Positions 49,758-58,077 of a stretch of 64,000 bases of DNA are shown here, piece after piece. The DNA comes from Bacteroidia bacterium (GTDB taxonomy: Bacteria; Bacteroidota; Bacteroidia; J057; JADKCL01), in assembly GCA_020635905.1 (NCBI GenBank), contig JACJYV010000006.1:496001-560000 (forward strand). Direction: 5' to 3'. Each line of letters begins with the position of its first letter. Position 1 is the stretch's first letter. Both the position numbers and the translations under genes were made by a program. Below the pieces are notes generated by a model. The model did not search any database. It saw nothing but the letters and a program-made list of their open reading frames with translations, and had not been told where the DNA came from.

Positions 49758-50036
49758 ATGAAAATCAGATTTGAAGAATATAAGGAAAAGTTATTCAGCA
49801 CGGTTTTGAGCGAGAACTACCATGATGGCTTTTTAGCGCTTATTGATCAATTGCATAAGAATGGTAACACCAGGTCAGAGATTTATTTTTTGTTTCTTGA
49901 GTTCCATGCTGAAATTCAAACAGATCCGGGAACTGCAGATATGGAGCTGGTCTATGACAACCTGAGTGATTTTATGGATGGATTTACCGATTGGGGAAAG
50001 ACTTTTAGAATCCTTCCCAATGCGCCTGAATCATAA
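49758..50036 (+). CDS. Small hypothetical acidic protein, possible immunity protein
   Basis: A protein of 92 residues, helical and acidic: MKIRFEEYKEKLFSTVLSEN, YHDGFLALIDQLHKNGNTRS, EIYFLFLEFHAEIQTDPGTA, YDNLSDFMDGFTDWGKTFRI. Size, charge and position between an antitoxin and a SUKH gene fit an immunity protein. Family not recognised. 42 nt separate it from the SUKH gene on the same strand. Confidence 0.55.
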   Translation: MKIRFEEYKEKLFSTVLSENYHDGFLALIDQLHKNGNTRSEIYFLFLEFHAEIQTDPGTADMELVYDNLSDFMDGFTDWGKTFRILPNAPES

Positions 50037-50078
50037 CAAAAAGAATTTGAGTTAACCGAAAGAGATAAAATAAAACCA

Positions 50079-50681
50079 ATGGATGATCCGATTGATTTTG
50101 AAATGATCCGCGCCCGGGCGCGGAAATTACGCGAGGTGGATACAAAGGGAGATTTTACCTTTAACAAGCCTTACTCGATGGAAGAAATAGAGAAATTCGA
50201 GGAGATTTATGATCTGAGACTTCCAATAGTATTTCGCCGCCTGATAACTGAGGTTGCAAGGTCCATAACCCGACCCTATGGACTAACCTCTGATATTTTT
50301 ACAACCAGTCACATCTCAGATATTTACCATGAAAAGGATCGCTACAATCCAGGCCTGGAATTTCCCCTGACCATGCGGGCATATGCGGGAGACCGGGAGT
50401 ATGATATTTTTTATCCGTACGAGACGGAATTCCTTTCTTTTGAAGAATTTGATTATCCTGGATACACCAATGGGCATATTGCGGTTTTGTACCTGGGTTG
50501 TGGGCATTCATTTTTCATCGTGGTCAAAGGCAAAGAATACAATAATATTTGGGCTGATTGCGCAAGTTCAAATGATGATTTTTTCCCCTTATTTGAAGAG
50601 GAACAAGACAAAAAAAGGATTTCATTTGAAGAATGGATTTTGAAAAGGCTGAATCTGGCGATAAAGGATCGGGAGAAATAA
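50079..50681 (+). CDS. SMI1/KNR4 (SUKH) family immunity-like protein
   Basis: A protein of 200 residues. The SUKH pattern is visible: YSMEEIEKFEEIYDLRLPIV with FRRLITEV at the start, the core FDYPGYTNGHIAVLYLGCGH, then SFFIVVKGKEYNNIWADCAS and the terminal ISFEEWILKRLNLAI. SUKH proteins act as immunity factors against polymorphic toxins, often nucleases, and cluster downstream of toxin genes. It lies about 1.4 kb after the cargo-like gene. Whether it protects from that toxin is an inference. Confidence 0.8.
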   Translation: MDDPIDFEMIRARARKLREVDTKGDFTFNKPYSMEEIEKFEEIYDLRLPIVFRRLITEVARSITRPYGLTSDIFTTSHISDIYHEKDRYNPGLEFPLTMRAYAGDREYDIFYPYETEFLSFEEFDYPGYTNGHIAVLYLGCGHSFFIVVKGKEYNNIWADCASSNDDFFPLFEEEQDKKRISFEEWILKRLNLAIKDREK

Positions 50682-51008
50682 AAAAGGAAATAACCCTTCG
50701 ATACGCCGGATAATCAACACGCACCCACGCCACCAATCCGTGCCTTTTTAGGCCTAACCCAAGATTCGCAGTAGGAAATGAAAAAAATTTGCCTCTGAAT
50801 AAAATGAGATTCCCGGACCCCTTCCCTGTGGCCAGGGGGGAGATGAATCTGTTTTCCCTCACCCCCGGCAAAAGGCCCCCCGTTTCCGGGAGGCCTTTAT
50901 AGAATCTAAATGATCAAACTTGCCTGGTCAGCCTCAGAGGGGCCATGCCCCTTCGGCCAGGAGAGAGCTTTTCTTTGTGCCAGGGCCGGGAAAGGCATGC
51001 CCATTCTA
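50682..51008. other. Convergent intergenic space
   Basis: Contains a strong hairpin (50871-50898, listed separately) and GGCCATGCCCCTTCGGCCAG. Marks the end of the AT-rich island; no gene. Confidence 0.5.
50871..50898. terminator. Bidirectional terminator-like hairpin
   Basis: AAAGGCCCCCCG (50871-50882), loop TTTC, CGGGAGGCCTTT (50887-50898), pairing at 11 of 12 positions, with A runs and T runs at the ends. Between two convergent genes, so it could serve both. Confidence 0.6.
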
Positions 51009-52433
51009 TCAGGGATGGAATCCACCAGGCAGATCCACAACTTGGATTGAATCATAAATATGACTCAAATCAACCCCTGGTTGGCCTTTGGACAAATTGT
51101 GGCAGCTGAAGCAACTCATTGAATTGGATTTCCCCTGAAAATACGTTTCCATGGTCATATTCAGAAGAAATTTGGAGCCCTTAAAAAAGGCCGTATCATA
51201 AGGAGAGATATCATTTTCGTATGGAAATTTCCCGTCTTTGGTCCAGATTGCCCCCACCAAAAAATAGTTCTTCCGGACATCATTTGCCGGGAGCATCTTC
51301 TGAATGTTATCATTCAGCGAAAGGATCAGAGTATTGTTTTCAGGGTCAGTATCTTGTAAACTCCCCCAGGGATTTCCCCTGTAGGTGGTACTGGGAGAAA
51401 TGGTTTGATTGGATTTAGCAACAATATTTTTTCTATTCAGAGCCAGAGCCATATGTACCTTATTGCATTCTCCTTCTGTGGACCCATTCCTGGTAAATAC
51501 CCAATCCGTTCTGGCCTGGATATTCTCCTGAAATGTACTGGTGACAGGCTTATGGTCTGTATTTGTAAAATCATAGGTTCCATCCGGACCATTGGCCACA
51601 TGCTCAAAGGTAGCCCAGATCATTTCAGGGTGTCCCTTTGCGCTGCCTACCAAATGGAAGCCGACCAACACCAAATTTTCCGGGTGATAGGTCGTTCCAT
51701 CCCAGGTCCATAAAGTATTTTCACCATTGGGAACATAGGTAGGAACATCTGCCTCAATGCTTAGATACTTGCCCGGGTCACTGACCGCAGAGGCTTTCAC
51801 CCAGGAGCTTTTCAGTTCTATGGCCAGGGTATTGCTGTCTGCGATTTCCTCCCCCTCGCTCCTTGCATACTCCACAATAGAATCCAGTTGGTTCCTCTGA
51901 GTTGGAAAATCATTTCCGGCCAAAGCTTTGGAAATTTTGCCTTTTACAAAACAGGCGAAGACATCGTTGGTATGGATTGCATAGTAAACCAGGGAACTGT
52001 CCTGTGTCATTAAAACATCGCCTCCGCCCGCCTGACCGGGAGCACCCAGCTTTCCGCCGCGAACCCTTAAGTGTCTGTGGCCCGTGTATTGAATCAGGGT
52101 GTCACCCACCTTATCAAAAAATGGTGGCGCACTGAACACAAAACCTCCTTTATGGGGGGAAGTAAGCCACAAAAAATCACGCCAGGCCCAAATGTAAAAA
52201 TTACAATCACTGTTCAAGGGAGGGTCCGGGTTCAAACTGTTGGCCGGGGTTACGAACCCGGCCTGACCTTTCTCAAACCAGGAATTGAAGGCATCTTGCG
52301 AAACCGTACAACTCGCAAGCGGGGCCCTGTTATTTTTGGGGATATGGGGTCTGCAATTGCTGATCACAAGGGCCAGCGCAAAAATGAAGGTGGCCAGAAT
52401 GGCAAGGGATGTTTTTTTTCGGGTGAGTTTCAT
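51009..52433 (-). CDS. Hypothetical exported protein with a single c-type haem motif
   Basis: A protein of 474 residues. N-terminal membrane/signal stretch (SLAILATFIFALALVISNC) with a Cys that could be a lipoprotein site, although the preceding SN is atypical. The centre has FHLVGSAKGHPEMIWATFEH, a block I recall from a family of exported proteins of unknown function. Near the C-terminus SMSCFSCHNLSKGQ supplies one CxxCH haem-binding motif (FSCHN region). A role in periplasmic redox or oxidation is possible but not shown. It faces the repeat-rich 1.4-kb region at its 5' side. Confidence 0.65.
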   Translation of the reverse strand: MKLTRKKTSLAILATFIFALALVISNCRPHIPKNNRAPLASCTVSQDAFNSWFEKGQAGFVTPANSLNPDPPLNSDCNFYIWAWRDFLWLTSPHKGGFVFSAPPFFDKVGDTLIQYTGHRHLRVRGGKLGAPGQAGGGDVLMTQDSSLVYYAIHTNDVFACFVKGKISKALAGNDFPTQRNQLDSIVEYARSEGEEIADSNTLAIELKSSWVKASAVSDPGKYLSIEADVPTYVPNGENTLWTWDGTTYHPENLVLVGFHLVGSAKGHPEMIWATFEHVANGPDGTYDFTNTDHKPVTSTFQENIQARTDWVFTRNGSTEGECNKVHMALALNRKNIVAKSNQTISPSTTYRGNPWGSLQDTDPENNTLILSLNDNIQKMLPANDVRKNYFLVGAIWTKDGKFPYENDISPYDTAFFKGSKFLLNMTMETYFQGKSNSMSCFSCHNLSKGQPGVDLSHIYDSIQVVDLPGGFHP

Positions 52434-52556
52434 AATGAATGATTTTTGTCTGGGATCAAGATGGGTAATTGAGTTTCAAAAACTATGTACATTTCCTCCT
52501 GATTGTCCCTGCGAAAGCGGCTCTTCCCCACCGCGTAGGGGAACGGCCCTATTGTT

Positions 52557-52650
52557 GCGTAGGATACGCTGCCGCTGACCCCATCGGGCCAGAACCCATC
52601 ACGTAGGGAAACGACCAAACCATTTACCAAAACATTTCCCCGTGTCCCAC
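52557..52650 (+). repeat. Third locus of the GGATACGCTGCCGCTGACCCC palindromic unit
   Basis: GCGTAGGATACGCTGCCGCT, TGACCCCATCGGGCCAGAAC, CCCATCACGTAGGGAAACGA and CCAAAACATTTCCCCGTGT correspond in order to the units at 46664-46870. Diverged but clearly homologous. Confidence 0.65.
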
Positions 52651-52706
52651 CCGCCAGGCGACCCCTGAGGGGTCAAACACCAATAGAAAATCATCTGATT
52701 TTTTTT

Positions 52707-52747
52707 GATTCCCTCCCCCGGCTTCTTTGGAGCCGGGGGAGGGAATC
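52707..52747. repeat. Perfect 17-bp hairpin
   Basis: GATTCCCTCCCCCGGCT (52707-52723) pairs with AGCCGGGGGAGGGAATC (52731-52747) around a 7-nt loop. It is preceded by eight T on the + strand, so it could stop minus-strand transcription as AAAAAAAA precedes the stem; no T-tract follows in either productive sense. Confidence 0.7.
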
Positions 52748-52775
52748 TTGCTTTATGGATCATTCTATCCATGTG

Positions 52776-52798
52776 AGACCCCTACGGGGTCTTTTTTT
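52776..52798 (+). terminator. Rho-independent terminator-like hairpin
   Basis: AGACCCC (52776-52782), loop TAC, GGGGTCT (52786-52792), followed by a run of T to 52798. No plus-strand gene ends close upstream, so it may be part of the repeat family rather than a working terminator. Confidence 0.55.
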
Positions 52799-52917
52799 CC
52801 CGGGGCTGATGGCCCGTGAGGTGGATTGCGCCAGCCCAAATCCTCCAGTTCACTCCAAAACCCACTTTTGAACCTTTAACCATAAGTACCCCCAACCCTT
52901 GAGCCTGGACCATCCTG

Positions 52918-53436
52918 GCCTGAGGCTTGGCCCCCTCAAGCCTGAAGCTTGGGGTATCCTGGCCCAAAGCCTGACCCCTCAAGCCTGAAGCTTGGGGTAT
53001 CCTGGCCTGAAGCTTGACCCTCAAGCTGAGCTTGGAAGCCCCCCTCAAGCCTGAAGCTTGGGGTATCCTGGCCCAAAGCTTGACCCCCCAAGGCCTCAAG
53101 CCTGGGAGGCTTAGGGGGGTATCCTGGCCTGAAGCTTGGCCCCCTTTGGGGCCTGATCCAAGCCTTAGGGTAATTCGTTAGCACCTTTTTTCCAACAAGC
53201 TTTAGGGTTGGGGGTATCCAACCTTTAGGGTTCAATTTCCAACCTTTAGGGTTCAATTTTAGGGTTCAATTTCCAAGGGTTGGGGGATCCAAGCCTTAGG
53301 GTTCGATTTCCAACCTTTAGGGTTGGGGGATCCAACCTTTAGGGTTCAATTTCCAAGCTTTAGGGTTCAATTTTGAACCTTTAGGGTTGGGGTAGCCAAC
53401 CTTTAGGGTTCAATTTCCAACCTTTAGGGTTGATTT
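52918..53436 (+). repeat. Two-part hairpin minisatellite: CAAGCCTGAAGCTTG units then CCAACCTTTAGGGTT units
   Basis: Part one (52918-53160): CCTCAAGC-CTGAA-GCTTGGGG hairpins at about 52934, 52978 and 53044, joined by GTATCCTGGCC. Part two (53162-53436): about ten TTTAGGGTT units joined by CAATTTCC, many as CCAACC-TTTAG-GGTTGG or a shorter hairpin. Spacing is irregular (about 18-45 bp). No coding potential. Confidence 0.75.
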
Positions 53437-53570
53437 CGAAAAAATCGCTCAGACGCGCCAGTCTATCATTCGGTCAGGACCTGTACTGACCTTACAGAAT
53501 GCCAAAAACCATCCCATCACTCCGTGTCCTCCCAAAAACTCCAGCGAACCACCTGCAAAACCATAACTCC

Positions 53571-53770
53571 CTGATTCTCTGTGTTTTTTAGCTCCCCCAA
53601 AGGGGGGGGGGCCTTTGGCCCGAGCCACAAGCTGCGAGCTGCGAGCAATAAAACCAAAGAAGCGAATGCTTAAAATCAAAAAATCTCTGTGGACTCCAAA
53701 AATCTCTGTGTCCTCTGTGGTGAAAAAAACACTATGTGGTAAAAAAAACACTCTGTGGTTAAAAAATCAC
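53571..53770 (+). repeat. CTCTGTG modules with GAAT-loop hairpin
   Basis: AAGC-GAAT-GCTT (53660-53671) plus TCTCTGTGGACTCC, TCTCTGTGTCCTCTGTGG and repeated ACTATGTGG/ACTCTGTGGTT. Same composite family as at 38.1 kb. It ends 80 nt before the serA fusion gene. Confidence 0.6.
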
Positions 53771-53849
53771 TCTCCAGTAAAAATCAAAAAACGCATTATT
53801 CCACCCCACACTACGAATTCTCCCTTCCCTTCCCTAAATTGCGCCTGAA

Positions 53850-55772
53850 ATGGACCCAACGATGGAGAAAGCGCCCCCCAATCCGGAGCAAAAATACTTC
53901 GTTTTCGATTTTGACTCGACCTTCATCCGGGTGGAAGGACTGGAAGAATTGGCCTCCATCGCCCTGAAAGGCCATCCCGACCGCAAAAGCCGCCTCAAAA
54001 AGATCGCCGACCTCACCGACCGCGGCATCGACGGCACCATCTCCTTTACCGACGGTCTGACCCAGCGCCTCCAGCTGATCGAAGCCAACCGCGCACACCT
54101 CGAAAAACTGGTGCGCAAACTCCGCGACAAGGTTTCGGTCTCCATCAAGCGCAACCGGGCCTTTTTCAGCGCCAACCGCGACCAGATCATCATCATTTCG
54201 GCCGGATTCCGCGAATTTATCGAACCCATCGTGGCCGAATTTGGCATTCCGCCCACCCAGGTTTTTGCCAATACCTTTACCTTCAATTCCAACGGAGACA
54301 TAACCGGCTTTGATGCCCACAACGTGCTCTCCACCACCGAAGGCAAACTCGATCAGATGAAAGCTCTTCAACTAAAGGGCAAAGTCTTTGTGATCGGAGA
54401 CGGATATTCAGACTTTCGCATGAAGGCCGCCTCGGAAAATGTTCATTTCCACGCCTTTACCGAAAACGTGCAACGCAAAAGCGCCATCGCTGCCGCCGAC
54501 CACGTGACCCCCAGTTTCGACGAATTTCTTTACCACCACCGCATGCCCATGGCCCTTTCATTCCCCAAAAACCGCATCAAAGTACTGCTGCTCGAAAACA
54601 TCCACCCCGACGCAGAAGCCTTTTTCAAACAGGAAGGCTACGAAGTGGAGCGTCTCGTGCACACCCCCTCTGAAGACGAACTGATCGAAAAGATCAAAGA
54701 GGTGCATGTGATCGGGATTCGCTCCAAGACCGAACTCAACGAGCGGGTGCTCAAAAAAGCCAAAAAACTCATTTGCATTGGCGCATTTTGCATCGGCACC
54801 AACCAGATCGACCTGGAGGTGGCCCAGGAACTGGGGATTGCGGTCTTCAATGCCCCTTTCAGCAATACCCGCAGCGTGGTCGAACTGGTAATCGGGGAAA
54901 TCATCATGCTGATGCGCGGCATACCCGACAAAAATGCACTCATGCATGCGGGAATCTGGGAAAAATCGGCCGATGGCAGCCAGGAAGTGCGGGGCAAAAC
55001 CCTGGGCATCGTGGGCTATGGCAACATTGGCTCCCAACTGTCTGTGCTGGCCGAAGGCCTCGGCATGAAAGTGCTCTTCTTCGACAAAGTCGATAAACTG
55101 GCCCTGGGCAACGCCCAACGATGCACCTCCCTCAAGGAATTGCTGCGCAAATCGGATATCGTGACCCTGCATGTGGATGGCGACCCGGCCAACAGCAACA
55201 TGTTTGGGGAAGCGGAATTCAAACAGATGAAAAAGGGATCCATCTTCCTCAATCTCTCACGCGGATTTGTGGTGGAAATTTCGGCCCTCGCCCAGGCGCT
55301 CAAATCAGGTAAAATCAGGGGCGCTTCAGTGGACGTATTCCCGGTTGAACCCAGCAAAAAACAGGAGCCATTTGCCTCAGAACTGATTGGATTGCCCAAC
55401 CTCATCCTCACGCCCCACATTGGCGGCAGCACCCAGGAGGCCCAGAAAGACATTGGCACCTACGTACCCGACAAACTGGTCAGCTACATCAATTCGGGCA
55501 ATACCTTCAACAGTGTCAATTTCCCCAACCTGCAACTGCCCGAGCTCAAAAATTCGCACCGCCTGATCCACATTCACCAGAACGTGCCCGGCATTTTGGC
55601 CAAAATCAACATTATTTTTGCCCAGCACGGGATCAACATTACCGGTCAGCACCTGAAAACCAACGAGATCATTGGTTATGTGATCACCGACATCGACAAG
55701 GAGTATGACCAGAAGGTTATCAAAGAGTTAAAAGACATCGAAGGCACCCTCAAATTCAGGGTCCTGTATTAA
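53850..55772 (+). CDS. serA: Phosphoserine phosphatase - D-3-phosphoglycerate dehydrogenase fusion with ACT domain
   Basis: A protein of 640 residues. HAD/SerB domain (~15-220): YFVFDFDSTFIRVEGLEELA (DxDxT near 20), IIIISAGFREF, EGKLDQMK (Lys) and VIGDGYSDFRM near 182. SerA domain (~245-560): GIRSKTELNERVL with the catalytic Arg, NAD loop GIVGYGNIGSQLSVLAEG near 388, VDVFPVEPSK (Glu) and LTPHIGGSTQEA (His near 520). ACT domain (~568-640): HQNVPGILAKINIIFAQHGI. One chain thus has the first and third activities of serine synthesis; the C-terminal ACT may bind serine. The second step may come from the aminotransferase at 58078. TAAATTGC ends 7 nt before the ATG. Confidence 0.93.
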   Translation: MDPTMEKAPPNPEQKYFVFDFDSTFIRVEGLEELASIALKGHPDRKSRLKKIADLTDRGIDGTISFTDGLTQRLQLIEANRAHLEKLVRKLRDKVSVSIKRNRAFFSANRDQIIIISAGFREFIEPIVAEFGIPPTQVFANTFTFNSNGDITGFDAHNVLSTTEGKLDQMKALQLKGKVFVIGDGYSDFRMKAASENVHFHAFTENVQRKSAIAAADHVTPSFDEFLYHHRMPMALSFPKNRIKVLLLENIHPDAEAFFKQEGYEVERLVHTPSEDELIEKIKEVHVIGIRSKTELNERVLKKAKKLICIGAFCIGTNQIDLEVAQELGIAVFNAPFSNTRSVVELVIGEIIMLMRGIPDKNALMHAGIWEKSADGSQEVRGKTLGIVGYGNIGSQLSVLAEGLGMKVLFFDKVDKLALGNAQRCTSLKELLRKSDIVTLHVDGDPANSNMFGEAEFKQMKKGSIFLNLSRGFVVEISALAQALKSGKIRGASVDVFPVEPSKKQEPFASELIGLPNLILTPHIGGSTQEAQKDIGTYVPDKLVSYINSGNTFNSVNFPNLQLPELKNSHRLIHIHQNVPGILAKINIIFAQHGINITGQHLKTNEIIGYVITDIDKEYDQKVIKELKDIEGTLKFRVLY

Positions 55773-55836
55773 TTTTCAGAAAATGGATTTAATCCCTAAA
55801 TTAAGGATTGGATTCGGAATTTTCAGGTCGCAGTTT

Positions 55837-58020
55837 ATGAATGGGAACAAGCACTTCTCTGTTTTATTATTGACTTTTTTGATGACGGTATCCCTGTCCT
55901 GCAGTTGTCAGAACAGGCCCACCTCCAAAGTCGTGATCAACGAATTTTCGGCGACCAATTATGGCGAATTAAAAGACGATAACGGGGTTTATTCGGATTG
56001 GATCGAATTTTATAACCAGTCTGACGACACGGTGAATCTGGCCGGGTGCTACCTGACAGACGATCCCAAACAGCCCACGAAGTGGATGTTTCCGCTCTAC
56101 GAGATCGACATGACCCAGATCTTTCCCCACCGTTTTTTGCTGATTTTTTGCGGCACTGATTCCAGCTACATCGACGCGCGGGTGGGCTTCAAACTGGATG
56201 CAAAAAAGGGAGGCATTTACCTCTACGACCGCGACAGCACCACCCTTCTGGACAAGATTGAATATGAAAAGCAGTACGGGGGCATCACTTACGGCCGCGA
56301 GTCCGACGATCTGGGCCACGTGGGCTACCTTTATCCGCCCAGTCCCGAAGCGCCCAATCCTGAAAAAGTACGGAAAGACCGTTCTCCCAAAGTAAAATTC
56401 TCCCGTGAAGGAGGTCGTGTCAATGAAAAATTCACCCTGACCCTCGAAACCAAAGGCAAGGAAAAAATTTATTTCACCACCAATGGCGACATCCCCTGGG
56501 AAGACAAAGAGCTGCTTTACACCCAGCCTCTGGTCATAGATTCCGGGGTCGTGATTCGTGCCCGGGTGATCGAAGAAGGGGAAATTCCCGGTCCCATTGA
56601 GACCCATACCTTCATCTTCGGGGAGCACACCAAAATGCCCATCCTCAGCATCAGCACCAATCCGCGGCATTTATTCAGCACTTCCCGCGGCCTGATGATC
56701 GAAAATAACGAGGAGGCTCCCTGGGAATATCCCTGCAATGCCGAATTTTTCCTCCCCTCTGACACCTGCATTTTCAACGATGAATTTGGCCTGAGGCTCT
56801 TTGGTATGTTTGGAAAATATGCCACCAAAAAGTCGTTTGTGCTGCGCTGCCGCGACAAATACGGCAAGAAAAGCGTCAATTATAAATTCTTCAAAGACAA
56901 GGACATCACGAAATTCGACGGCTTCATCTTCCGTGCAGATGCCACTTATGCCATTCGCAGGCAGCCCGAGGAGCGCAAGAAAGCGGGGGAAAGGCTGAAA
57001 AACGAATTGATGTATCACCTCAACAAACAAATGGGTTCGCCCATGACCATGCAGGCCTATCAGCCCGTGATCATTTACATGAACGGACGCTATTTTGGGC
57101 TCTACACCATGCTGGAGCGCAAAGCTTCAGACTATATCGAATCCAATTTTGGGGTGAAGGATGCCGAGATCATCAATCCCTTCTTTGACGAAGTCAACCG
57201 CGGCAGCCTCGACGACTGGCGGGCCCTGGAAAATTACATCCAGACCAACGACATGCAGGACCCTGCGGTCTGGGATTATATCCAGAAACGCATCAATATT
57301 CCCGAATTTATCGACCACTGGGTGCTCGAAGTCTATACCTCCAAAGGCGACCCGGGCCGCAATACCCGTCTCTGGCGCGAGAACAAGGAAGGCAGTCAGT
57401 GGCAATCCATCCCCTACGACTGGGATCACTGGAAGGACGTGGACCGCAATTTTCTGGACATTGTGATCAGCTACGACGAATACGGACGCAATTCCATCTT
57501 TGTCTATCTGATGGAAAATCCGCATTTCAAGCAGATGTTTCTCAACCGCATGTCTGACTGGCTGAATACGGCTTTTGCCTACCCCAATGTGTCCGCCACC
57601 CTCGACACCATTTATGCAGAAACCATTGAGGAGCAGCCCCGCGACCGCGAATTCTGGATGTCCAAAGGGCAGGAATATGTGGAGGTGGGCGAGCAATTGC
57701 AGTGGATGAAAGACTATGCCCTGGAAAGGGGATTCTGGTTGCGGGAACAATTCAAGGAAGTGGTGGGCACGGGAGATGCAAGGCGAATTCAACTCAATAC
57801 CAGCACAGGCACGGGCTCCTTCCAGATCAGTACCATCAAGGTGGATAAATTTCCCTGGGCCGGGGTGTACTTTCAGGGCACACCCTTCAACCTGACCGCC
57901 ATTCCCCCGCAGGGCTACCATTTTGCCGGGTGGAGCGATCCCGCCTTTCCCAACCAGCCAGACATCATGGTCGATCTGCAAAACAATCTGGACCTGACCG
58001 CCATTTTCGAAGCGAACTGA
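55837..58020 (+). CDS. CotH-family lipoprotein with lamin-tail and chitobiase-like domains
   Basis: A protein of 727 residues from ATG 55837, which gives the export signal HFSVLLLTFLMTVSLSCSC; an ATG at 55783 is possible. A lamin-tail domain (~30-140) has VVINEFSATNYGELKDDNGV, YSDWIEFYNQ and LAGCYLTDDP. A CHB_HEX_C-type beta domain (~195-265) has TLTLETKGKEKIYFTTNGDI. CotH (~285-600) has FGLRLFGMFGKYATKKSFVL, RYFGLYTMLERKASDYIESN and IPYDWDHWKDVDRNFLD. An InlB/Bact_lectin-type repeat (FNLTAIPPQGYHFAGWSDPA) closes it. CotH is an atypical protein kinase family. Lies 64 nt after the serA fusion. Confidence 0.82.
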   Translation: MNGNKHFSVLLLTFLMTVSLSCSCQNRPTSKVVINEFSATNYGELKDDNGVYSDWIEFYNQSDDTVNLAGCYLTDDPKQPTKWMFPLYEIDMTQIFPHRFLLIFCGTDSSYIDARVGFKLDAKKGGIYLYDRDSTTLLDKIEYEKQYGGITYGRESDDLGHVGYLYPPSPEAPNPEKVRKDRSPKVKFSREGGRVNEKFTLTLETKGKEKIYFTTNGDIPWEDKELLYTQPLVIDSGVVIRARVIEEGEIPGPIETHTFIFGEHTKMPILSISTNPRHLFSTSRGLMIENNEEAPWEYPCNAEFFLPSDTCIFNDEFGLRLFGMFGKYATKKSFVLRCRDKYGKKSVNYKFFKDKDITKFDGFIFRADATYAIRRQPEERKKAGERLKNELMYHLNKQMGSPMTMQAYQPVIIYMNGRYFGLYTMLERKASDYIESNFGVKDAEIINPFFDEVNRGSLDDWRALENYIQTNDMQDPAVWDYIQKRINIPEFIDHWVLEVYTSKGDPGRNTRLWRENKEGSQWQSIPYDWDHWKDVDRNFLDIVISYDEYGRNSIFVYLMENPHFKQMFLNRMSDWLNTAFAYPNVSATLDTIYAETIEEQPRDREFWMSKGQEYVEVGEQLQWMKDYALERGFWLREQFKEVVGTGDARRIQLNTSTGTGSFQISTIKVDKFPWAGVYFQGTPFNLTAIPPQGYHFAGWSDPAFPNQPDIMVDLQNNLDLTAIFEAN

Positions 58021-58077
58021 TCTGGGGAAGGAATTTTCCCGGGCGGGCATTCCACAGTTTTTGTATATTCGGGAGAC

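Larger units (their letters stand above)
52434..53849. other. 1.4-kb gene-free repeat region
   Basis: The longest stretch without a gene in the window. In order it contains a palindromic unit, a 17-bp hairpin, a terminator-like hairpin, a two-part minisatellite, a GGTCAG...CTGACC palindrome (about 53471-53487), the CTCTGTG repeat block, and TAAATTGC (53835-53842), the probable -7 box of the downstream gene. Confidence 0.6.

Noticed and set aside
52918..53436. CRISPR array
   Set aside because: Units are short and irregularly spaced, spacers repeat each other, and no cas gene is present.
53162..53436. Telomere-like TTTAGGG array
   Set aside because: Units are separated by CAATTTCC-type linkers and sit inside a chromosome-like region; no sign of a linear end.
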